A stretch of DNA of 64,000 bases from Pholis gunnellus. Lineage: Eukaryota > Chordata > Actinopteri > Perciformes > Pholidae. Below, piece after piece: positions 48,501 to 59,300 of this stretch. The translations under genes were made by a program, and so were the position numbers. The notes under the pieces were generated by a model. The model saw only the letters and a list, made by a program, of their open reading frames with translations, had not been told where the DNA came from and did not search any database. Location: NCBI GenBank assembly GCA_910591455.2, contig OU342804.1:4143202-4207201 (forward strand). The letters run 5' to 3'. Within the stretch, counting starts at the first letter, position 1. Every line of letters begins with the position of its first letter.

Positions 48501-51500
48501 ACAGCGTAAAGCTCAGGGCATTACCTTCTCCTGAGCCCTACTATAAATCTCCACACATAAGCCAGTGACAGACAGCTCTCTGTATCACACACACCCTGAC
48601 CGGCCAACACGGCAGAATTCGTTTGACTGTATTTATATTCAAGTCTTTAGATGTCCTTTCATTCGGCTTATGCACGTCAACACTGTGATAGCTGGAAGGG
48701 AAAATCAATCCCAACCATTTTTTTCAGTTCACATTTCCAAAGTACATTCAGGAATCTGCACTCTAAAAATAGACGGCGTAAAGTCATGCTCCCTGAATCC
48801 AGCCAGGTTATAAGAGGTTCTTCAGCAGGTGGAAGTTCTCTGAAATGTTTTTTCATCCCAGTAAAATGTAATACATTAATTTCACAGTCTCAGACAAATG
48901 TTGGCATGGCTGAGGTAAAAGAACACCCTGTTGTCTGTGGGGATGCCCTGCAGGGAACTGCCTCTGGTCAGAGGTAACACATGCCCTCACAGAGATCCTC
49001 CAGGTGGATGTTTCTAAATGCCCTATAGTCTATACATGCATACCAGAGACAAATTAGAGGGTTTATCTGTATGGAAATGAGATTTGTAACACTGGACCAT
49101 CTTGCTGCTGAAGCTGGAAGATAAGAGCTCTAACCTTTTCTATCTGGAGCAGCTGGTTGGAAGAGTTTATAGATTTAATAAGCATGGGAAGAGCTGCTGC
49201 TACCTTAAGGCATCTGGATCAGGGCCTGGAGGGATTCTGGGATATAGTAAGGGCCTTCCTCATAGTCCTTTGTATGCTTTTATTTTGTGTTCTTTGTATG
49301 TCATTTGTGTATGTTTCATGGATGTAATATCTGTGTTTATGTCCAGTCTGTAAAATAAAAGGAATGTTATGAATTAAAAAAAAGAAAGGGTCAAAGCTGC
49401 TGTTATTACAGAAAGAATCGGAGACACTGTAATCCGATTTAATATGACTGAGTGGGTGCTGCTATCGGTCCTCACTGCCTGGCTCTCCTCTGTTACAACA
49501 CTCACTCACTGGCCTCTTGTTTCCTAGAAGTCCTCTGGGTCGGACTCCTCAGCAGAGCTCCTGTCAGCTCTGAGCCCAGAGGAGAGAGAGCTGCTGGGGG
49601 CCATCACCGCCCGGGGTTACCCCCTCCGCACCGCCATCATCGCCCTGCAGAAGACCGGCCGGCAGACCCCAGATCAGGTCAGTAAGCGTCACAAGCGGTA
49701 AGACCACGATCATGATCTGACAGCAGATGTGGGCTGACTCTGATCCTCAATGCAATATTATGACTCACATTAAGACCCACTCCAGTGTCATTCCTCATGC
49801 CTAAACCTAAGGAACCCAATCAATGAAGGCTACGAGTATTAGCCATCAGAGGCAGAGTAGGATTCTTGAATAAGCATCCTGGACTGTGGCTGCACACTGC
49901 TGAACAATGCATCAAAATCATCGATACTGGATTTTTGAGGACCAAAGTCAAACACAAACACAGAAGTGTAATATTATAACATATACTGGCTGATTCAACA
50001 GTCCGGCCTTCATTAAAATTGGACTTGCTTCTGATATTCCACTCAAAAACAGCTGTGTCTTGACCAGTCCTGAATTTGATTTAAACCTCTGTTGTAACTG
50101 TACACTGCTCAAATATTCCATTTCACTGTTAAATACGTCACAGTACAGAAGCTTCAAGCTTCACTGGAACTTCAAACTATAGCTATTTATACATATTTTA
50201 CCCACAGCTTTTTTCTAATAGCCAAGAAGATGTACTAAATGGCCAACTGGAGGTGGGAGTGAAACCAAAACACAGAGTAATAAGCCACTTTAAGCCACCG
50301 TAAAAATAGACCTCAGCGGTTCCACAGCCTGCTCCCTGTGCTTTCCCATAACCTTCCCTCACGTCTGCTCCGAGTCAGTCACAAGCCTCAGCACAGGGGG
50401 GGGGGGGGGGGGGGGGGGCGGGGGGGGGGAGGGATGAACATACCGGCTGAATTATTAATATTTGCTTCTTTTAGGCTAATTCTGATCCATTTTAAACTCT
50501 TGATTAAGTTCTACTTGAGCAGCTTTAAAGTAACAAAAACAAACATGCAAATGACAATAAGTTTGAAATAGCTTGAAGTTGTATGAGGAGAAATCTTCTG
50601 GTTTTTCAGTGTTACATTACAAGTGGGTTAAATAATCTTGCAGCACTGAAATGCATTTTGTTTGACTTTCTGGCATCTTTAGTGGTTTCACTTAAGTTTA
50701 TAATCTCTCTTCAGTCAACAGGAGCTGATCTGGCAGCTGCTAAATCACTTTAATAAGAGTTGATCAGGACTTAATGAGCGTCTGACTTTGTCTTGGTCAG
50801 TCAGGTCACTCTGCTCTCACACAGATTGTATTTCAAGCACGATGTGACATGAAAGGTAATTACAAACGGATCACATGAGGTTTAACCAGATGACAGTGGT
50901 GGAAAGTAACTAAGTACTTTTATTAAAGAGCTGTACTTTTGAGGTTTTTGTACTTTATTGAAGTATTTTCATTGTGTGTATACAGTATATATATATATAA
51001 GGAATATGGAGGTGTCCCTTTGGCCTAAAATAATCAGCAGGTTACATAATAACGCAAATAAGCATTAGTTGGTCAAAATGAGCTCCACCTCCAGCAGCTA
51101 AAACAGTAAAACCTCATTATGCATGAGTAATAATAAGACATCTATATTAGTGCAATAGTCAAAGGGGACATTTGACTGATTGTACATATTACATTACAGT
51201 CATTTAGCAGATGCTTTTGGGCTCGAGGACACATCGTCGTGCGATTAGCGGAACCGGGGATCGAATCACCGATCTTCTGATTGGAGGACGGCCCTGCTAT
51301 CCACTTAGCCACACATGTTTACTTCACTAAAGTAAAAGATCTGAATACTTCCTCCACCTCTGCTAGACGTGGTCAAAGAATGAGTTATTGTTGATTCTGC
51401 GTTATTAGCCTTCATAAGTCAGGTCAGCAGCTCTTTCTCTCAGACCAGGATAACTTTCAGTGGAAAAAGTCTCTTTTGTTTTTTGACCCTATTTGACCCA

Positions 51501-51923
51501 CAAGATGCTGCTGTGTTCCACATGAATGAATATTCGTGTGTGTGTGTTTGCAGATCTTGAGTTACCTGGTGGCGTGTGACCATCTGTGTCAGCTGGGTTA
51601 TGACGTGGCTCTGGTAGAAGAGGCTCTGGAGATGTTTCAGAACTGTGAAACAAAGGTAAGACGTGCAGAGAGCTACACCATTACATGAGTCTTTCATTGG
51701 AGACAGAAACACTTCACAATTCTCTTTTGATACTCGTTTTTATTGATCAAATTGTATTAAAAAAAACATATTGACGTCTTCCTCTTAGGCCGAGGAGTTC
51801 CTCCATCTGCTGGGTCAGTTCAATGAGATGGGCTTCCAGCAGAACGCCATCAAAGAAGTTCTGCTGGTTCACGAAAACCATCGAGAGCGAGCGCTGGAGG
51901 AGCTGATGATGCGTGTGGCGTGA
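45520..51923 (+). CDS. ubap1l: UBAP1-like protein (ESCRT-I associated, UMA + SOUBA domains), five coding exons
   Basis: A relative of UBAP1, an ESCRT-I subunit that sorts ubiquitinated cargo at endosomes. Coding exons: 45520-45624, 46232-46816, 49528-49677, 51554-51655, 51789-51923. All junctions are in phase 0, giving 358 aa (human UBAP1L about 381). Residues 1-50 (DGVPLK near the start, VPDYL, YEFSLENW) match the UMA domain that binds ESCRT-I. Exon 2 codes a Ser/Pro-rich linker. Residues about 231-358 (LSPEERELLGAITARGYPLR, LGYDVALVEEALEMFQNCE, HLLGQFNEMGFQQNAIKEVL, ALEELM) form the SOUBA ubiquitin-binding domain of overlapping UBA folds. The ATG directly follows its 3' splice site. Context (kbtbd13 and pdcd7 as neighbours, as in human) argues for UBAP1L rather than UBAP1. 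Intron 2 (46817-49527) carries a fish repeat and poly(C); intron 3 carries poly(G) and a hAT-like insertion. Confidence 0.92.
47588..48375. repeat. Abundant fish interspersed repeat, split copy, in a ubap1l intron
   Basis: The left half (GTCCACCAGGGGGCGACTCC, AATACAGCATGATGTTCATT, AGGGCGGGGCTACACAGTGA, TTGACAGGTCG; to about 47860) and the right half (about 48240-48370: CTTCTGGTTCCAAAAACC, ATGGCTGAACTCCAGACTTC, GACTACATCCACTTCTCATA, ATACAGTCTG) normally adjoin in fish genomes, as I recall. Here they are parted by about 370 bp including a poly(C) tract. No coding content. Confidence 0.6.
48215..48242 (+). repeat. Poly(C)28 tract
   Basis: An uninterrupted run of 28 C inside the split fish repeat; in the other direction it is a poly(G). 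Confidence 0.9.
50396..50433 (+). repeat. Poly(G) tract, nearly 40 bp
   Basis: Runs of about 23 G, one C, 10 G, one A and three G within ubap1l intron 3. The exact length is likely assembly-dependent. Confidence 0.9.
50893..51362 (+). mobile_element. Non-autonomous hAT-like element with a nested repeat
   Basis: The left end CAGTGGTGGAAAGTAACTAA and right end GAATACTTCCTCCACCTCTG form a short inverted repeat (CAGNGGTGGA). Flanking octamers CCAGATGA and CTAGACGT agree at five of eight positions, as a worn 8-bp duplication would. The interior reads TACTTTATTGAAGTATTTTC and other fragments of the same fish family. A second repeat (about 51185-51312, with TCATTTAGCAGATGCTTTTG and GGAACCGGGGATCGAATCAC) is nested inside. 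No coding frame. It lies in ubap1l intron 3, ending 190 bp before exon 4. Confidence 0.6.
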
Positions 51924-52406
51924 TGGCAGATCAACACACACACACACACACACACACTTTACATAACCCTGCTGCAACCTGAAATGTATTATTTCAGGTT
52001 GCTATTATTTTTATTAGGCACAGAGAGAACAAATATTACTGTCTTCTATGAAATGATTATAGCTGAAGATGAACGTGGCCTTCACCTAGGAAAAGTAAAC
52101 TGTTGATTTATTGTAAAATATGGATGATGATGATGATGGTGATAATGATGAGGATGGTTATAAAGCCAATGGTGGTGATGGTGATGAAGATGACGATGAC
52201 GGTGGTGATGATAAAGACGATGATGATGACGATTGTGGTGTTGATGATGTTGGTAATGATGACGATGAGGCCATACTGCACATTTTTATTCCTGTTTATT
52301 AACATTGTGTTTATTAACATTGTGTTCATGTCTGAAAGTGACTGAACTGATCTGTGTAACGGTCCCAAGTCATCTGAGTAGTTGTGATTGTGACAGATTT
52401 ATTAAA
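51924..52406 (+). other. ubap1l 3' UTR with (CA)n and a GAT-rich stretch
   Basis: After the stop codon come a (CA)n run (51934-51957), an imperfect (GAT)n/(GATGAC)n stretch (52118-52270) that gives meaningless Asp-rich frames, a short direct repeat of TATTAACATTGTGTT (about 52296-52326), and ATTAAA at 52401-52406 as a possible polyadenylation signal. Confidence 0.55.
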
Positions 52407-52952
52407 GAAGCGTTGTAAATATTCCCTAAGGCAGTGTTTTTCCTTTAATTATCATTCATGAATGCTACTTGCAGGTTTCTATTATTATTCAACTCTTTGC
52501 ATTTTTTATATCTCCTCTGTGTTCTGGCCTCATTCGACCTTGTTTCCTAGAATGAGTCCGTCTGGGAACATCTGGGATTCGACTTGTTTGCTGTGAAAAC
52601 AGGAGCAGTGTCCATCAGGGACCGGTTCCCACAAACAGAAACTCAACATTACCAAATCATTGCTGTGTGATCTGCAAACTCTGTGATATTCCTACGATGA
52701 TGCGCGAGCAGTCGGATGTAAACAAGTCAACAGTTAAGCAGATGACATAAAGACGATTCTACGGAAAAACTGTGAATACAGAGAGTACCGCAGGTCATAG
52801 TTGAAGCAAGAAGTCGATCTGTAAACCGAAAACTTACAACAGAGTTTGGGTCGTAAATGTATTCTTCCCCTTTTTTTCCCCTCTTTCCAATACATTTCTT
52901 TAAAGTAATGGAAATAGGGTGCATGTACCAGGACGAGCTCTCTCGGCAGCTC

Positions 52953-54509
52953 TTACAGGTTATCCGAGCATTGTGGGGAGAATCTGGGGAAGGCTCTGAC
53001 GTTCTGGTCCTGATCCACAGAGTTTCCCGTGGGGGAGACGCAGGCTTTAGGCAGCCTCATCAGAAATGTATATATGGATCCAATCCTGCCAAAACCTTTC
53101 ATCTCCCGCTTCACTCTCCATTTGTAATCCTCTACAGTATACTCTGTGGTCACCTGCCGGCTGAGTGTGAACACAGAGTCTCCTCTGACCACAGCAGTCA
53201 ACAGAGAGCCTTTGCTGTTCCCGTACTGGCCAGACATGGCCGTCCACTGGCCTGAGCTCAGGTTGTAGCGGTCCATCACACACAGTAAGAAGTCATCACA
53301 GGGTCCATTGCGCATCACATACAGATTATCTTTATGGGCCACCATATAAAGACCATAACTGTGCTCACGGATGAGCGTGGTGACCAGAAGCCACTGATCC
53401 CGTTCAGACACGTACTCGTGTATATCTGTGGCCCCCTTACCTTTCCAGAGACAGATGAAGATCCTGTTCATGGCTACAGCAGACACTACCAAGGCTGCAG
53501 GGCAGGGGAGGGGGGAGACAAACCCCCAGCTGCCACTAGACACCCTGTATCTCTCAACAGACGACAAGGCCTTCATGTTGAACTCACCTCCTATGGCGTA
53601 GAGGCAGCCCTCATGGCCTATCAGAGTGAAGTTGTAGCGTTGCTGCTGGGAGCCACAGATGGTGGACCATGTGTTTGCTGCGGGGTTGTAACAGAAACCA
53701 CTCTCCACTACCTTCTTGCTGATATCATGTACTCCTCCGATGATGTAAAGTTTGTTGTCCAGGACGGCCACGCCGGCCATCGTGGTGCTCGTGCTCACAG
53801 GTAGATGGGTCAGGACCTTCCACTCGCTGTGGTCTTCGTCCAGGTAGCAGACGGTCCTCTGGAGGTCCTGCAGCCGCTCGGTGGACGGCGAGTGGCTGCA
53901 TACTGCCATGTAGCTACTCGGGAGAAGGGACTCTATGTACTCTACCAGCTTCTTTGGTAAGGTGTGAACTTCCTCCTTCAGGTCAGCGTACATATCTCTG
54001 ATGAATAAGGCTGAACCGTGGGAGAGCTCCCACACGCCGTAGGTAGCAGCCGTGTGGTACATGAGCAGGCAGTTTTCAGAATTGACGATACTGACCAAGT
54101 GCTCGGTGAGAGCCGGCACCTGCAGGAAAGCCGTACACTCGATGGCTTCCACGATCTGGTCGCTGCTCAGCACGGGGCGCTCCCCGCCCAGGACCCGCAG
54201 CATGACCACAAAGCCCAGGACGCCCACACACTGCAGGTGGATCTCTTCCTGTTGGCACTCTCTCATTCCTGACTGGAACAATGCTCTGAAGTACTCGCAG
54301 TTCTCAGACAGAATGGTTTTTTCCACAATGAAGGAGCTGTCGTCAATTCTGACCTTCAGGCTCCTCGGCGGCTGACAGTGTACTGGCTGCTGGCTGAAGC
54401 TTGGGCAGCTGTTGGACTCCATCGCTTCCCTGCTTTGGATCTTCATTACATTCCAGCGGAAATGCACGCTCGCCACTAGAAAGCTTTGATCCAGATCAGA
54501 GTGCTGCAC
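52953..54509 (-). CDS. kbtbd13: Kelch repeat and BTB domain protein 13 (KBTBD13), intronless
   Basis: A single 518-codon exon, ATG at 54509 and TAA at 52953-52955. KBTBD13 is a muscle-enriched BTB-Kelch adaptor for Cullin-3 ubiquitin ligase and is tied to thin filaments; human mutations cause nemaline myopathy 6. The BTB domain begins near residue 51 (LKVRIDDSSFIVEKTILSEN, then CEYFRALFQSGMREC) and runs to about 140. A BACK-like helical region follows, then Kelch blades from about residue 228 (MAGVAVLDNKLYIIGG, HEGCLYAIGGEF, YNLSSGQWTAM) to about 480. The family is usually about 458 aa; here about 45 residues precede the BTB start. Internal Met codons at residues 22 and 30 could be the real start. 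Like the human gene it is intronless and lies between ubap1l and rasl12. Confidence 0.92.
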   Translation of the reverse strand: MQHSDLDQSFLVASVHFRWNVMKIQSREAMESNSCPSFSQQPVHCQPPRSLKVRIDDSSFIVEKTILSENCEYFRALFQSGMRECQQEEIHLQCVGVLGFVVMLRVLGGERPVLSSDQIVEAIECTAFLQVPALTEHLVSIVNSENCLLMYHTAATYGVWELSHGSALFIRDMYADLKEEVHTLPKKLVEYIESLLPSSYMAVCSHSPSTERLQDLQRTVCYLDEDHSEWKVLTHLPVSTSTTMAGVAVLDNKLYIIGGVHDISKKVVESGFCYNPAANTWSTICGSQQQRYNFTLIGHEGCLYAIGGEFNMKALSSVERYRVSSGSWGFVSPLPCPAALVVSAVAMNRIFICLWKGKGATDIHEYVSERDQWLLVTTLIREHSYGLYMVAHKDNLYVMRNGPCDDFLLCVMDRYNLSSGQWTAMSGQYGNSKGSLLTAVVRGDSVFTLSRQVTTEYTVEDYKWRVKREMKGFGRIGSIYTFLMRLPKACVSPTGNSVDQDQNVRAFPRFSPQCSDNL

Positions 54510-56343
54510 ATCAGTGGAGTTTTACCACATACTGCCAGTGAGACTGAGCACCTCCGATCCAGAGCAGATGCTAGCTGACAAGAGATTTCTCACAGCTCTG
54601 AGAACAGACTCTATACATAGCAGGCGGATGTGTGACACAGTTCAAGTACATTATGATGACATGCAGCCAGAGGAGAAAGAGGAGCCGCATAATGGCAGGG
54701 TGACTGCGAATGCGCTGATGATTCATATTGCTCTTTGTCTGTGGCTGACAGTTGTGGAACAGCTGAGGATTTGTCCTTGAGCAGCAGGAACAGTCCAACT
54801 GTAACAATAGGTCCTTCCCCTGCTGCACATAGTGCAGGACATGCAGGACTCTAACTTGTAAATACTTTTCTACTGAAGCACTGCTAACTTTACTGGAGAC
54901 ATTCAATCCTCACACAGAAGAAGAAATCTAAATAAATAAATAGAAAATATACTAACTGATGTCAGTATAATTCAGCTTTAAAATCATTAGTGAATTACAA
55001 TTGTATTATTCTCTTAATAATAAGCTACTAATAATCCTCCTCCTCCTACTACTACTACTACTACTACTACTACTAATTATTATTATTATTGCTATAACAA
55101 TTATAATTACAATCATAATAAATGTGTTTGTAAATCATCTTTGAAAATAAAGTTACAAAGTACATCAAGTACAATCAAGATCAAGAACATTCCATGGCAA
55201 TAAATGTAACAATGACACAATTAAATCCAGTACATTCATTAATAAACGACATACAAAGCAACCCACTACGATACTGAGTGACAGCATTAAAGCCCAGATA
55301 ATCCCATCAGGGTGAGTGAATATTGAACTTCATTGATCATGTCGACACAAACACCACTCCAGATGAATGTTGCTGTGTTAAGATAAACAAGCGTCACATT
55401 GTTATCAGTCAATATATCTTTGTGTTTTTCTGCTTCTGAGTGCAAAATGGCTAAAAAAAAAATAAATGATTCTAATCATAATGTGTAAGTATGACCAGAT
55501 TCGTCCAAACGTTTCTCTTAATTCAATGGCTATCAGATACATCGTCGACATGTCGGCCATATTGAATCACAGGAAACAAGAGTTTACTCAAAATGTTTCA
55601 CAGGAATTCTGACTGCTTGACATCCATAAATCTGCTTTGAAGCCATAGAAAGAAGATGCTCCTTATTACTGCAGAACTTGCCTGAGAATCTTCAGGTTTT
55701 CTTCAGTATCAATGTACTGCAGTGAGGCTTGTCTGTACATCTATGGATACACTGCAAACAGCAACTGCTAGCAGCTCATTTAGCCGACTGTTAATGGTGA
55801 CTATTTGACTAAAGGTATGGGCTAAAAACTAGATACGGCCCAGTATGCCTCTGCCAACCAGTCAGACATTCATGTCTGTCCAAAATGTCTTCACTTTCTT
55901 TTCATCCTGTAAGATGTTTGTGTAATTGTTGACCGCTAAAATCAAATCAGTTCATCCTTGAGTGGACGTTTATAGGAATCTCTCCCAGGCCCCAGAAAAG
56001 CTTGAACTGCCCCTGCATGGTGGGGAATTCAGTTACGTTACAGTCCAGCTTTTACAAGCTCAGTTTGAAGTCCTTCTCCTAAAATGGAGCGGTCAGTGCA
56101 CCAGTTGCACACGAGACACTTTTTTCCCTCTCATGGGCCCTGAGGACTCACACACTGAGAACCAGCACAGTATTCCAGTCCACTTGGATCTGCAGAGGAC
56201 ATTTCTCTTTGTCTGGCGCTCGTCTTCAAGAAAAAGAAGAAAAAAACAACAACTTGCCTCGAAGGAAATGTCTTTTAATCTTCTTCAGCATTATCAAATG
56301 AGACCAGAGAGAAGCATGTGAAGCAGACTGTTGGAAGATAACC
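54510..56343. other. Shared upstream region of kbtbd13 and rasl12
   Basis: These 1.8 kb separate the divergent starts. No conserved exon was recognised. A (TCC)(TAC)n-type triplet run lies at 55030-55075. A 119-codon open frame ends at 56321, just before the rasl12 ATG, but lacks any known motif. No TATA box could be chosen with confidence. Confidence 0.5.
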
Positions 56344-59300
56344 ATGTCGGGGATGTTTGGGAAAGGGAAGACGTGTAACTCTGCTGCAGCGCCTGACCGG
56401 AGTCCAGCTGAGTGTAACCTGGTGCTTCTCGGTGTGATGGGCTGCGGGAAATCAGGTCCCATTAACTTATTATTTACAGCCAAATATTTCATCTTCAAAC
56501 TGTAGGTTGACTGAAACAGATTGTTCGTGTAATGCTACTTCAGTGAGAAAATACTGACTGTAAATTCGCGAGTACATAATAACTGTTTTATCACAATGTG
56601 TCACAAAGTCATGATTTATGATAAAGTAAGTAGGTGAAAAACCAGAAACACCATAACACAGTGAATGAATTATTCCTGTTTTATTGGATCATTTGAATAA
56701 TATATCAGTAATTTGCAGCACAGTTTCATAAGAATAATGTGTTGTCTTGGTTTATTCAGTGTTTTCAGTGGAAGTTGTTGTTGTGGTCAGGTACATAGAG
56801 CCCTTTTTATTTTGAAATGAACACCATCCAGTTATGTTTGTACTTCATGAGTTTCCTTTTGATGTTAAATGTGGATGTTTATGGAGCAGTGGTTTTCTCA
56901 GGGCCCTCCCTGACCCCGGGCCCCTGAGGCCCCACAGTCAGTCACACTGTGTCATGTCGTCTCTCTCTGTTTCACAGCACTGACCGTCAAATTCCTCACA
57001 AAGCGCTTCATCAGTGAATACGACCCCCATCTAGGTGAGATTCCTCTGCTTCATTTTAAGAGTATATATTAACTGAAGTACAATGTTGAGGTACTTGTAC
57101 TTTACTTCAGTATTTCCATCGAGGTAACTTTATACTTCTACTCAACAATATGTCGGAGGCAAATATTGTACTTTTTGCTGCACAACATAACTTTAGTTAT
57201 GGGGGACTTTGCAGAATAGCAGTATACATAAACACATAGATGATAAGAAATGATGTAATCTAACACATTAGTAAACATTAAACCACTGGTGTACCTGACA
57301 GAAAAGCAGTTGCGGTCTGTTGCTGCAGGTTTCAGTTGACTTTGAGTTGTGAGCTGAACAATTCCTGTAGCAGAACTCGTTTCGTTCTTCTTTGCAGCTT
57401 AAATAATCATCTCATGATTTCCTGGTACTTTAAGATACATTGCTGAGAATACTTCTGCACTTTTACAGAGCATTTTGAATGTAATAGAGTGTTATTATAT
57501 GTAGGTATTGGTACCTTTGGTACATATACATAATAAGTATTTTCCATAAAAATGTATAGAATTACATCTTCTTCTTTATGTAAAAACCCATATTCTCTGA
57601 ATCTGGAAATCATTTTTTTAATAAGATGTTCCCTACTTCAATGAAAAGTCCATAAATCCTGCAGGTACATCCAGGTGAGCTCAGAGAAACTCCAGCAGAT
57701 GAGTGTGAAAACAACCTCTGGCCACACATTATTCTGCACAGTGAAGCTTAAAAACACCGTTTTGAGGGGAGGGGGACTTTACTTTACTTCTTCCACCAAA
57801 CATCAGGATGTATCTGTGAAGATGTAATAGTGTCCTCTGTGTCATTGGCTGCTGTGTAGAGGATATCTATTCATCAGAAGAGAAGGTGGACCAGCAGCCC
57901 GTCACAGTGAGAGTGATGGACACCTGTGACCAGGTATGGACACGCTGTTGTGTTGACTGTGTGAGGAGGTAGAAAGGCTCAACGGTTTTACTCACATGTT
58001 CTCTACCAGATGTTCTTCATCTGTGTAGCACCTTATTGCTTTAATGCTATTCTTTATTGTTTCCATGAAAACCAGACAAAAGGGCTCCAAACTACATCAA
58101 ATTAAAAGAGAAGAAATGAAATCACAGTAGCAGTTGATTCACGCCCATACAGTATGTACTCTGCTGCATACTGTATGAACAAGAAGAAAACAATGCACCT
58201 TTCCACTAAAGACCAAGTGTTAAATATATAACAACAAGCCCCCCCCCCTAACCTTATACCCCAAACCCTGCACGTTTTGAGAAGCTGTAAACATCTGGAC
58301 CTCGTCACAATACAGATCCTTTTTACTGGGGTCCAATACAGCCCATAGAAAACATGAACCTGGATTCATTTTAACCTAGCATCTCTCACTGGGAGAATCA
58401 TCTGCCCAACCAAGCCCTGCTACTCCCCATCCACCAGGAGGGCTGACCCACACCAAGCTCTGTGTGTGAGGGTTGGACTTACAGTGCAGGAGGCCAAATA
58501 TAAAGAAAAATTAACAATCATTTCCAAAAGTCCAACATGATGTTGTCAGATGATTTTATTTTCTCACCGTACAAAGATATTCAGTTTAATATCACCAAGA
58601 CAAAGAAAAGTCTCAGAACCTGCAGTGAAGAGACTTGTAACCAATCACAATAAACATCTGGCCTCTTATTCAGGTCACAGGTCATATCATCAGTTTGTGC
58701 TTCTGCAGTAAAAATATCAGCGCAATCCAACAGCAGCCGGTCACAAGAAACGTGGTCCAACAGAAGTGATTTCATGATTTTTGATCTATGGACTTGAACT
58801 GTGTGTTCTTTTGTACATCTTAATAGAAGACAATCCAAGCTCAGGCCCATTTGTGAGCGATGCCGGACACCTGCTGGTGGAACACAGGAACTGTTCACCA
58901 CAGACACTACAGTTTTCACTGAAGATGGCTGCAAATAGATACAATTCACACAATTCAGAAATGTGTCAGAACTACAAAAACTAAACAGAAGCCTCGCAGC
59001 ATAAAGCTTCACGTTATTTAACGAGGACATGACTTCATTCTAAATGTCCTTCTTACACTCATGTAACCCAGAGGCATGCTGGGACTGTGTGTGTCACACC
59101 TTTATGTGCACTATGCCACTTGGAAAATAAGAGAAATTAAACATTAATTCAGGCCATTTTCAATACAAGGTCATTTTTCCTCCAGATCATATTCAAATGT
59201 ATTCATATTCAAATATCTTCCAAACGTTGGCCTTAGTGTAAAGTGATTTGTATGAACAGTGTTACGGTTCTTTATGACCAATTTCAAATGTAATCGGCCG

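Noticed and set aside
51185..51312. tRNA-like GATCGAATC box, possibly a tRNA gene
   Set aside because: No cloverleaf or A box at the right spacing was found; the segment belongs to a repeat nested in a hAT-like element.
52120..52345. Asp-rich and Met-rich frames
   Set aside because: They are by-products of the imperfect GAT repeat in the ubap1l 3' UTR.
53334..54375. Plus-strand frames of 85-156 codons
   Set aside because: They are antisense shadows of kbtbd13.
55962..56321. 119-codon frame ending 22 bp before the rasl12 start
   Set aside because: It opens with GTG, has no recognised motif and lies where the rasl12 leader is expected. Not called as a gene.
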